Assembly (NCBI RefSeq): GCF_000283155.1
Contig: NW_004454173.1
Span: 11,544,256 to 11,608,255, forward strand
DNA from: Ceratotherium simum simum
Lineage: Eukaryota > Chordata > Mammalia > Perissodactyla > Rhinocerotidae
Length of the DNA: 64,000 nt
Direction: 5' to 3'
Below the pieces are notes generated by a model. The model ran no database searches and was not told the DNA's origin. It saw only the letters and a program-made list of their open reading frames with translations. Shown here piece by piece: positions 18,390-30,100 of the stretch (its first letter is position 1; each line of letters starts with the position of its first letter). The position numbers and the translations under genes were made by a program.

Positions 18390-21001
18390 GTGGTTTGAAA
18401 TATTCTTTATTTTGTAAACATCTGTGTTTAAAATAGATGAACCCTGCTGACAATTCATATACTGGACCCGAGACACAGTACACAAAGTTCACCCGTCATA
18501 GGGAGATGGTGGGGGCTCAGGAGCAGGTGGAGGGCCTGGGGCTGAGTCTCAAGACAGCAGGTGAGGAGGTGGCAAGGAGGAAACAGGCACTCCCTGCTCA
18601 ACAGGCTGGGCTGAATGCCAGGTCCCAGGCCACCTCCTGGACTGGGGAAGTTTAGGGGTGAGGCCGACTCTGGTACCTGGTGAGCAGAGCTGCTCCGCAA
18701 ATCCCAACCCTCCTCCTGCTCCCGTCTCTATCCCCAGCTGTGGCCGTTGTGGATGGGGCTACTCAAGCCAGAGTCCCGGCCCCATGTTTTCCCTTCCTGA
18801 ACCCTTAGGATACAGCAAAAGTCGAGTCCCTCTTTCCCGAGGGGCCTAGGAGAGAAGGCAATGGTGCTCTGCCTGATCTCCAGGGAAAGCTGCAACACTG
18901 ACCCACAGGTTGGCGCTAATGCCCACTAGAACTTCCCCTGACTCAAGTCCCTGGCTGAGGGCACACCGAGGGTTGGTATCACCACCCTCCCCTCAGTCTG
19001 ATGCTGCATGTCCTGACACCTGAGGAGTCAGTCCTCAAGGAAGCAACGCCAGCCTTAGTCGTGACGTCATCCTAAAAAGCTCTCGAAGTCTCTCATTAGC
19101 CAACGATTTCTAACTACTCCTGCCCTCCTTTTCCTTCCGCTGTGCTAACCCATCCCCCGTTCCTACACCCTGAGATACCCTCTCCTGCTCTCCTGGTTTC
19201 ATAAGAGCCAGGAGGAAAGGTTTGGTGATTTCATCCCCCACCCCCTTTTTGGAGAAGTAAGGAAGTGGGGCTCTTAATCTTTCACAGATTAAGCCCTTGG
19301 TTCATCAGTGAGCTCTGGGTTTTGGTCCTTCGTTGGTGAATGTTCACAGCCCAGTTCTTTGTTTTAGCTCCAGCCCCAGCCCTGCAGTGCGGCTAATGTG
19401 TGGTTTTAAGGATGATCCTCCTACCTGGGCTTCTCCATCTTGGGAAGGTAGGGAGGAACCCTACTAAGGCTGGTACCTGACTTGTTCCTTCCTTAAAGGG
19501 CCTCCTTCAAGCCACTCTTGGGCCACATGGGGTTAAAGAAACTTCTTCCTGAACAAAGAGCTCTGGAGGAGGGAGTCCGCTTCCCTCCACCTGTAGCCAC
19601 AGTGCAGCTGGCACACCCTCAAGTCTCGTCCCTGGGAGCCAGGGGGGCAAGAGGAGCACTTTGTCGTGAAGGCTGAAGAGAACAGCACCAAGCATTTCTA
19701 CCTGGGGCCTTCTTTCTTCCTTCCCATGAAGTCCTTCTCCACAAACTTTGGGTCTCAGGAAAACCATGAGAGCTGAAGGCTGGGTTCAGTGACAGACCAC
19801 CAACGTGGTTATGTCACCTCTGACCAGCCAGAAAGTTGTGGCGTTTCCACAAGAAATGGAAGATGGGGCCCAGGAAGCCCTGCTGCTGCCATGTTCCCTC
19901 TGGTTTGCAAACTGCCATCCCTGGTCTGCAATCCCTTGCTCTTAACCTGATATATAGGAGCTCACCCTTCATTTCCAAGCACTCGCCTTTCTGGAGTGCG
20001 TGGTTGGCTTGTCAGTATCATGGCCCCAGGGGTCTCCTTGCCCCTGCAGTGTCCTCAGGCCCTGGTCTCCATCTTTATGTTCAGGAGCCCAGGTGGAGAG
20101 AAACTGTGTACACGCTGCATGGGAGGTAGAGAATGGAGGTGACTTTTTAACCCTGCCACCCCTCATCACTTTTTTCCTTCTCTGAAGTACCTGCCTCCAA
20201 CCTCAGTTCCCCCAAGAGGCAGGTGGGCAGGCAGCCAAGCAAGGCCAAAGCTGGGGGCGGGCAGGGAGAGGTAGGACAGGCCCCGCTTGAGGACCACCAG
20301 TTTGGTGTTTCCTTCCTACCTTGACGTTCCGCTTCCCCAGGTCACTGGGGAGGCAGACCCATGGCACAAGAAGGGATGGGGAGGAAAGGAGGATAGGAAG
20401 AAGCACCCCGTAGCCTTTGGCCCACCCACAAAGCAGCAGGGCTTCTCCCCGGAGCAAAGCACGGAACATCCCCACGAGCCTGAGGCCACTCCCTTGGACA
20501 GGGTTAGTGAGAAAGGAAAGAAAGAGGCTGCACCAGCAGCCGCACAGCAGACACACAGGGAAAGGGGTGTGAGGGGCTGTGATACAAACACACCGGAGGG
20601 GAAGGGGACGGAGAGACAAGTGGGAAGAAGAGAAAAAAAGCAGAGGAGACAAGATGCACTGAGAAAGAAGGAGCCTTAAAGTGGCCTTGACTCCAGACTC
20701 GGCCATTGTCCAGGGTGCTCGGGGTGGTGAGACAGTGCTCATGGCACATTTGGGGCTCACAGCAGGCCTGCAGCTGGGGAATAGGCTGGAGGACACCACT
20801 CTAGGGTAGAGGGACTGGGGGCAGAGGCTGCTCGCAGATGACAGCAGCGCTGCTCTCAGGACCAGGCGGGGGGAATAGCAGCTACTAGTATTCAACAGGG
20901 TCACCCAAATGAGAGGAGAGGCCGGGCAAAGCCCAGCCTCCCTGCCTGCCCGCTGGCTTCCTGAGGGAGGGGGGATCGTGTGGGTGCTCCACGCAGGACC
21001 C
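18390..21001 (-). other. RAB15: RAB15 3' UTR (long, repeat-free)
   Basis: This stretch of about 2.6 kb between the stop codon and an AATAAA carries no interspersed repeat that I can see, unlike both its flanks. That supports it being exonic and constrained. RAB15 is known to have a long 3' UTR in other mammals. Several long open frames cross it (one of 296 codons on minus), but they show no recognisable protein and are taken as chance GC-rich frames. Confidence 0.7.
18406..18411 (-). terminator. RAB15: RAB15 polyadenylation signal AATAAA
   Basis: On minus this reads ACAAAATAAAGAATATTTC, a canonical hexamer. It is the first good signal found downstream of the RAB15 stop in a long repeat-free stretch. 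Cleavage is expected near 18380-18395, giving a 3' UTR of about 2.6 kb. Confidence 0.7.
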
Positions 21002-21160
21002 TCAGCACCAGCAGGTTTTCGAAGAGTTCGCTGGGCCCTCAGGTTTGCCCTCATCCTCCTCCAGCTCTGCCAATGCCAACTCATTGCTGGCACGTGTCTG
21101 GAGGCCTTCCAGCTCCTTCCTATGGGCCTGCAGCACCAGCTCTGTCAGACGTGTGAAAGA
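21002..21160 (-). CDS. RAB15: RAB15 coding exon 7 (C-terminal)
   Basis: The exon encodes residues 161-212, from Ser-Phe-Thr-Arg-Leu-Thr to Cys-Trp-Cys, then TGA at 21004-21002. The acceptor TAG is at 21163-21161. This is the hypervariable tail with the acidic Glu-Leu-Glu-Glu-Asp-Glu patch and the prenylation site. Confidence 0.97.
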   Translation of the reverse strand, partial: SFTRLTELVLQAHRKELEGLQTRASNELALAELEEDEGKPEGPANSSKTCWC

Positions 21161-24100
21161 CTAGGAAAGCAAGGGGCACAGGTTAGTCCAGCGTCCACTC
21201 CTCTTCCCCTGGCAACCCTGTAACTGCCCAAGGGGCACAGTCTCATCTCATCTTGGCTCCTATCTGCTGCCTTCTCTGCTCACCTCCTCACTCTGCTGGA
21301 CTCATCCAAAGAGGCAGGGCAACTGGGCCCAGAGCTCTCACCTCTTTAATGTTGAGGTTGGTGCAGGCACTTGTTTCATAGAAGTCCATGCCATACTCCT
21401 TAGCCAGCTGCAAGAGAAGAACATTCCTGAAAGGGAGTCAGTAAGGGAAGGGAGATGCCCAGAGCACCTGGCCCATACTTCTGCCATCACACTCACAGCC
21501 CATGCTGTGTTGTGACAACTTCTCAGATAGGTAACTTCTCGGATGAGCCTGGGAGCTTCTAAGACACAGGCTAGCAGAGAATGGTATAAGATACTCCACG
21601 AATACACTCCTCCATTCCCCCACCCCCCTACACACACACACACACACACACATCTCATATCAGGAGACAGAGACACCAAAATGTTGTGGCAGCATGGCAA
21701 ATTAATGAAAAACATGGGCTTTGGAGTCAAACAGACCCAGGCTTGGATACCACTGCTGCCACTTAACAGCGGCACGACCTTGGACAAATTACTGATTCTC
21801 TCTAGGCCCCAGCTTCATCATCTGGTAAAGGAGGAGGAGAATGTCTACCAACCAAGGTAGCGGAATGATTAGATGGGCTCATGCATCTCAAAGCACTTGC
21901 TTAGCACTGGGCCACCCATACAGTGCTCAGTAAATACTATTATTCTAGTAGGGTTTACTTCTACTTTCAAATTTTTCAATGACCATGATCACTTTTTTAC
22001 ACCAAAAAAATCAAGTTTAAGTGCTAGTGGAATGCTATTGACTGAAGAGGGAGAGAAAAGCTCTTGAGGCTGTTGGAGTGGGTGGATGGCTCTTGTCTCA
22101 GGAGTATCCATCTTTGTTTCTGTTCTCCGGGAGGATGGTCTCCCTGTATGCTTGGACATTCCCTCTCTGCCCCCAGGGCTTCTCTGACGGTGGGCTCTTC
22201 ATTCACTCATTTTCTTCCTACCTCTTTCCAGGCGTAAGGAGGACAGGGAGTGAGTGTGGAGGGAGTAGGGTGACTGTAAGATGGTAGCTATGCCTGGATG
22301 CTGTTAGAGAAGTCAGCAACTTGAAGTCCTTCCTCATCCTAACACTGGGATGAACCCTTAAGCAGAGGTCATCCTGCTATGGGGGACTTGGAGCTGGGAC
22401 AGTTGCTGCCCAAGAGGTCTTTGTTTCAGGATGGACCCCGAATCACTGTTCTGAAGGACAGAAATGGCAACTCACCCAGGGCCTTAGGCTACTAGGGACA
22501 TGTGAGGGTGGCCCTGGAAGGCAGCGGGAGACCCGAGGGATGGATTTGGCCAGCTCATTCCCACTTACCTGCTGCCCTTGCTCTCTTCCCACCTGCCGTT
22601 TCTGCTCTTCATCAGCCTTATTCCCTATAAGGATCTTCTGGACACCTTCTGGTGCATACTAGGGACAAAGGATGGGCAGAACCGCCAGTGAGTGTTGCCT
22701 TTCCCTCCCATCTCCCCACCATACAGTCCACAGTGGCCTCCACACTGGCACCAAATTTAAGAGCCCTAGGGACAGAGAGGGCTGACTGGGTACAGATGCC
22801 AGTCTCCCCCAAGTGCCAGGGCTGACCCCAGGGGTCCCAGAGGGGTGTTGTGGCGACAGCTTGGGGTAGAAGACACTCTGGCTAGTACTGGTGCTCCCTT
22901 AGGTTGGACAACTGATAACTGAGCTGGAAAGGGCACTGGACTGAAGTCCAACCCCTCAGTCTACAGATGAGGAACTGGGGACTCAGACAGTTCAAATGGC
23001 TTGCCCAAGGCTCCACAGCGCTTGTGGCAGAGCCAGGACTAGAACCCCCGTCTCACAACTCCACCTGGTCCTCGGAGTTTGGGAAGGAAGCTGTTCACAG
23101 GGTAGGCTTTGACCTAACTTATTTCTGGGGAAGAAACAGCCATGGAGGCCTGGCAGGGTACAGAGCATGGAGGGCATGGAAGCTTGGGCTTCTTCCCCAT
23201 GTCTTACTCACCCAGAGGTCTTCATCCGGGGCTGTGGAAGGCAAGGTTTCCTGGTAGCATTTGCTCGCCAACCCCAAGAGCTTCAGCCCTTCCCAACTGG
23301 CCTCACTTTTCTTTCCCCTCTGAGGTGCCCTTCCCCCACCCCCGAGAGTGAGGCAGCATCTCCTACCTCATCCACATCACTGACCCACTTCATGATGTGC
23401 TGGTAAGAGCGCTCGCTGCTAATGTCGTAGACTAAAAATATTCCCTGAGGGAAAGAGAAGGAGAGAGAGATGGGGGAGGTTGACGCACAGAGACAGTGCA
23501 CAGTCATGGGCCAGAAGCGGGTGTGGTACCTTAAACACTGGGTCCCACTCTCCCTGCTCCCTGCTTAGCATAATGAGAATCCCTCAGCACTCAGAAACGT
23601 CTCCTTCTCTCTCAGACTCCCAAAGCTACTGCTTCCTAGTCCGATCACAGAACTCTCTGAGGTAGGAAGCTACCAAATTCTTTGACCCAGGTCTTGGGTC
23701 TAGGGTAGAAGGTGAGGGTTGCAGACGTGCCTGTAGTGAGTGCTCAGAGAATAACTGATGAATGAATGTTCAGTGAACACCTGAAAGACTGCCCTGAGGC
23801 ACCCCTCCCCAGCAGGCAATTCAAGGGCCCTATTTTGGGGGTCAGTGGCACAGATATCTCAAAACACCCGGAGCCGGGAGTATGGGTGGCAGCATCCCAC
23901 CTCTAAACCCTGAAAAGGGCGGCTCACCTGGGCCCGTCGATAGTACTGCTTTGTGATGGTCTGATATCTCTCCTGCCCCGCCGTGTCCCTGCAGTAGAAA
24001 GCCGGTCCCTCAGAAGAGCAAGGACCATGGGAGCAGGTGGGGAGGGGAGGAACAGGAAAAACTGGGGAGCTGCAGGTGAAAAATCAGGGGGATCCAAACG

Positions 24101-27100
24101 CATCTGACTCTGCAGCAGAGAGGCCTGGTCACCTGCTGCTGACAGGGCTTGTGGGGCCCTGTCAGCTATATCTGCACGAGGAGGCACAACTGTAACTGGG
24201 CCTTGGACAACTCTCTCCAGAATCTGGCCATTGTGGCCAGGCTGGTTGGACTGCTCCACCTCCGGTCCCTACGGGACCTCTGAAGGCAATGCCCACACCA
24301 TTCCAGAATGGGGAGGCAGCTTCCAGGAGCGTCAGGCCACAGAGCCATAGCAGCCCCCTGTGGCTACGTGTAGGAACTGCACCATGCTGTACTGAGGAAC
24401 TCGCACCCTGAATGAGGGGGTATAGCCCTCCCTCCTTCCCGTCCTACCACAGTGTGGCGCAGCCCAAGGGTACAGCTTTGTTCTAAGACAAACCCACAGT
24501 GGCTAGTTTGCCACTTCCTCCTAATTCCTGCCTTTTGGTGACTTGCGGTCAATCCCATAAAGTTTCTTAAGAAAGGGGTCAGAGATTAAGGCTCATAGGA
24601 GCAGGAGATGGGCTTTGAGACTTCTGCTTCTCTCCATGGAAGAGGTGGCCAGTTATCCCAGAGGAAGCCTCAGGACTCTACACATGGCAGTGGCAGCCAT
24701 GGAGCAGCCCAACTCACCAAATCTGTATCCGCACCTTGATGCCATCTACCTCTATGGTCTTCATCTTAAAGTCAACACCTGGGGAAAGGGAGAGAGCAAG
24801 AAAGTTAGGAAGGGAACCTGCTGAGAACTGAGCAGTAAGGCCCAGCACACTCACCCTTGAAGGGATCTCCTTTTGTTTAATGTGGCAGAAAGATGGCATG
24901 AGGTAAGGCCTTCTTGAACCAAAAACTACAGTTTTGGTTCGGGCTTTGAATGGGGCTTCCCCTCCTCCCCGAGCTGAACGTTGCCAGCAGTAAAGGGCTT
25001 GGAGGCACCGGAAGTGAACATGCGTGAATACGGAGGAATCGACTCCATCACTGCCTCACTTAGCCCCGAACGTGTTTCACTCTGTGCACGTGTGAAGTCT
25101 GCCTATTTATACTTCGGGAGAGAACTGCTTGTATCCATCCCTGCTGGAACCCTCATCCCTGGGAATAGAATCCACCTCATTTGCCTGGGTTTTTTCTCTC
25201 TCTGCCTTATTAGTAACCAGGAGGGGTTGCAGCACTGCTGTGAATGTGTGGAAGGCACACAGACCCTACAGAGAGCAGGACTGTTTCAACCGCATGGCGT
25301 GTATGAAGCCCTCGGCACCTGGAGAAGGCCCACCAAGGAGAAGCCTAGTGGATCTGTGGTGTTGACTGACCCATTTACTGTAGGAGGCACTGTTGTTTAC
25401 TAGAAGGAGCACAGGGTATGAAGTCAGGCCTGAGCTTGAATCCTACTCTGGCCACTTAACCCATAGCTATGACTTTGGGCACCTTGCTTCTTGGAGCCTC
25501 CATTTCCTCATCAGTAAAATGGGGACATTACCCATCATTTCAGAGGGTCACTGAGAAGACCAAATGAGATGCAGTGCCTGGCACCCAGTGGATATTCAAT
25601 CGACTGCAGCTATCATTATAGCCGAGTACAGTCCCGGTCCACGGGGGTGCTCGTGAGTGAGCACCAATGACCAGATGAAGAGGCAGCAGCACAGTGTGTC
25701 GTTCGGGGAGGGAGAAGGTTCCATCCACCAACCCCACACAAGGTTTTCAGGCTCATCCGCCGAAAGACTTGAGGAGCTAAGCGGCCACAAGACACAGGAA
25801 ACATAACGGATTTGGCAAAGCAGCCCAGGGCAGAACGTATTTGGGGAAATTTGCAGCAAGAGAAGTCAGCACCACCAGCAGCACACAGGCCTAAGTGTAA
25901 GTGGTGACAGAGAGATGAGGGGAGATGTTTTTGTCACCTCACCTCTCCCCAGCCCTAACTGTGCCTGGTGATTCAAGAGCTGTGTCTAAAAGGTGAATTA
26001 AGCTTCAGTCTTCATACACTTCCTGGAGACAAGTCAGGAATGGGCATCGTTAAGCAGTTTTCAGGTGGAGAACACAGTAAAGACAGTTCTGTACGGTAGG
26101 CACTAGGCTGTACAGCATAGCCCTGAAGACCCTAAAGATGCCAGATTGCCCCCCACCACTGCCATTCCACGTTGGCATTAGTTCTTTGCCAATGGGAATA
26201 CTTCTCCACGTATCTATCCTGTCCCCAGCTTTCCAGAAATACAGACAGATTGAATTCAGGCTCTTCTCTCTCACCGTCGAGACCAATCATTTAATAGAAG
26301 AGAGAAAAAGATTCAGAACGGACAACCAGAACTCAACCAAGCTGGTCAGACGTGAATCATTTTTCGTGTGCCCAAGCTGATTCATATGTATCGAGCTGTA
26401 CTTTTCCAAACGGGCAATGTCTGGCAGCCGTTCTTCCAAGTGTGCTGAGAAAGTCAGGAGGAGGAGACAGAAAGGAGGAGAGGGGGACCTGGCTGTGGTG
26501 GGGCAGTAGCATGCTCACCCCTCTCGAGACAAACAGTTGTCAAGAAATGCTTCTCCCCAATACCTGGCATAGGAAGGAATCAAGAAATTCTCGTTCTTTC
26601 CTGGTCCATCGCCTTCTTTCCAGGAGAACCAGTGATTCTGTTCATTTTGTAAGAGGCCCAGCCCAGCAAACCTGGTGAAGGACAGTGCTTTGTGCAAAGT
26701 GGTCACAAGGGAGGTTCTGCTGCCTGTATTCCACAAACTTCTATGGGAACTTACTTTGTGCCCTGCACAGTGCTAGGTGCAGATGGAGTGGCAAAAAAGG
26801 CACCTGTCCCTGCCCTTACAGAGCTCAGTGGAAAGGAAACAAGGCCAGGAGGCATGATAACAGGCCCAAGGTCGGCACGGCAAGGAGCAGAGAGGCCTGC
26901 TGATGCCAGAGCCCATGCGACCCCTCGCGTTGCTTCTTGGGGGAAGGAGAGGAGAGTTGTGTGGTAAGTAGGCAGACAGGCCTCAACTACATTTGGTGTC
27001 CTGTTTCTCTGTGGGTCCCTGAGAAGGGATCAGCTGGGAGAGGAGCCCCCAACAGAGGGGAACTCTCCCTGAGAATGAACGCAGGCTGTTAGAGAGGCAG

Positions 27101-30100
27101 GACTGACAAGACGACGTGCAGCTACCCTCGGGGTGAGCACTGGGCCCGAGTCCTTCTCCCCTCCTCCATCACTTCTCAGCTGTGTGGTGGGACCAAGGCT
27201 GGGGAGCTCTGGGGGCTCCAAGCACCCACACGCCCCCCACCACCTTGCAACCTAGGCCCTCCTGACCACCCAATAAAATTTGTTTTAACATCTCTGAGAA
27301 GTAAAATGCTTCAGTTTTGGCTCTTCAAATGCACCAAGGAAGAAACAGACAGTCTATGCCTTCTGAGGGATTTTCTTTACCCACCCACTGCCCCCCACTT
27401 TTTAATTTAAAGATTAACAGCCCAAGGATCTTCTAGTGGAATCTATTCCTTCCACTCTCCACACACTCTAGACCTTCCACTGTGTGTAACCTACCAATCA
27501 ACCCCTGGCCCGCCGTGACCTATGCCCACTCGTGGCCCCTTCCCTCGCCTTATGTGACTGTTGGTTTCTTCCGCTGCTCAGCACTTTGGGGCAAAGTCCA
27601 ACACCGGCCTTGTTCAGTCCCTGCAGACTCACACTTTCTCACCACAGCCGGGCCTCACAGCTGCTCAGCAAGCTGTTTATTCCATATGTGTTCACCCATC
27701 ACACTCCTCACAACTGCTGTCCTCCCCGCCGAAGGCTTCAGCCCAGCGTTCCCTCCCCACCGCTGTGCACTCAACAGAATTCCTTCTCCACTGTCTATGC
27801 ACAAGACGGATGCGCCTGATGAAGCCTTTCCTCTGAGGCCCACCTCATATCCTCAGCATTTTCCTGTTTCCTCCACCTTCCCTGGGGAGGAGTCCCCTGT
27901 CCTTCTCGAGTCTCACCTCTCAGCTGTCCTCATCAGCCCTCTCGGGTGCACAGCCTAACAGTTTTGCTCCTCTTTGTTGCATCTTCAGACTCTATGGGAA
28001 GAAGAGAGATTCTTCATCTACCTCCACCCCCAACGTGTTCTCATTCTGGCTCCTCTAAGGCAGCACTTCTCAAACTTTAAAGTGCATGCAGATCACGTGA
28101 GGATTGTGTTAAAATGTAGATTCTGATTCAGTAGGTGTGAGATGAGGACTGATGCTGCATTAAGCTTCCAGGTGAGGCTGATGCTACTGGTCCATGGATC
28201 ACACTTGTGACAGCAAGCTTCTGGGACAGTAGTTCTCAAAGTGTGGTCCCCGGACCTGCAGCATCAGCATCAGCTGCGACTCGTTAGAAATGCAAATTCT
28301 TGGGCCCCACCTCAGATCTAGGGAATCAGATACTCTGGGGGTCAGGTCCAGGAATCTGTGTTTCAACAAGCTCCCCAGGTGATTCTAATGCATGCTGAAG
28401 TTTGAGAATTTGGACTAAAGCTTTGCACCTGAAACATCAAGCGAGGCAGCATGGGGGTTCTCCCCCTCTCAAGGTGTGCTTTGCAGATGCTCAGCTTTAG
28501 AATCACCAGGGTGATTTTTTTAAGTGCTGCTACCTTGACTTTCATAGACCTACTGAAACAGAATTTGAGAGAAAGGCTCAGAAACCTGTGTTTTTAAGAG
28601 GACCGTGGGTGATTTTTAGATAAAGGAAAGTTTGAGAGCTATAATATGGTGGAAGAGATAGCCATTGGCATTGGAGTCAGAAAGACCTGGGTCTGAATCC
28701 TGATTCTGGCACTTGCTGTGTGACTTTGGGCAAGTTTCAAGTTCTCTGAGCCTCAGTTTTCTTCTCTGCAGAATGAGAATACCACTGGCCTCCTAAGGGT
28801 TGTTGTGGGATATAAATTAGACAACGTATGTAAAGTGCATGACACACGGGAGGAGGGTTCTCTCCCTACCTTCCCTCTGCTGACTAAAGGCTTCCTGGGG
28901 ACCAGCCGGGAAAACATACCCTGAGAACCCTGGATGTAGGAGGGTTACATACTCTAGGGCTTTGCTACTCCACTGCCCTTGCTAGTCCAGGGACCAGCAG
29001 CATCAATATCATCAGGAGGCTTGTTAGAAATGCAAATTCTCTGGATCCACCCAGACCTACAAAATCTTAGGCACACTAAACTTTGAGAGCCACTGTCTAC
29101 CCCACCTCTAGGCAGAACCACACTCAAGGCTCATAATAATGCTTATAATTATAGCACCCCCCAGCTAGGGAATCCAGAGCCCTCAGTTCTTACGCCAGCC
29201 CTAGGAAGTAGGTATGAGTGCAGATTATTATCGTGAGGCAGAGAGAGGCTGAGTGACTTACTCATGTCCTCACAACCCACGGCTGAGCCAGAACTGGAAA
29301 ACTGGTCTCCTAAAACCTACCCCAGGCACTCTGCACTCGACCAGTGGCTTCCCAACCCTTCGAGGCTGTGGAATCTTACTGCCTCTTCCATCACACCTGC
29401 ATACCCCACACTTGTTCTGGTAGCATGAAGCATCTCGAAGTGAGGCAGTGGGCACACATGGAGCAGGCCCACCACAACCTATTTTCAGAGAACGCCTTGC
29501 TCCTTGAGAGGTCATGATTCCACCCAGCCCAGACGCATCCCCTGGACAGTGCCACCTCAGTGTCCCTAAAGAGAGCCTGCATCCTCTCCCGGGCACGGGG
29601 AACACACGGGGTGAAGAAACCAGCAAACCCCTGCACGCAGCTCCAGCAGAGGTTCTCCGGGGAGGAGAAAGTGAGGAAGATAGTGCCCTCCCCCAACCAA
29701 GTGCCGAAAGCATGACGAGCAGCTCATCATGTTAGACGTGCCAATCATGGTGTCTGCCATAGCCGGTGTCCTTTTCTGGCTGGAACTGCCCAGCCCAAGG
29801 CCTCTGCTCAGGGAAGCAGGGCTAGATACAGTGTGCTCATTGTGGAGAAGCACTCCTGACTGGACCAGTGGCGGATATCTGACCCAAAGAAGATCCATCA
29901 ACAAGCTTCCTGGTGACCCACAAGGTGATCTGGCCACAGCGGCAAGGGAAGCTAGCTAAGCCGAACAAACTAGCTCCCTCCAGATGATGCCGAGGGGACC
30001 GGCCAGTTGGTAACGAGAGGAGCATGAGGCAGACGGATGTGCAGGGAAGCAGGGATGCCCAAGACAGCAAACGCACTGGCTGGAGTGGACCTGCGGGTGC

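Noticed and set aside
20203..21093. A 296-codon open frame on the minus strand
   Set aside because: It starts inside RAB15 exon 7 out of frame and runs through the RAB15 3' UTR. The product is Ser/Leu/Pro-rich with no recognisable domain. GC-rich 3' UTR gives such frames by chance.
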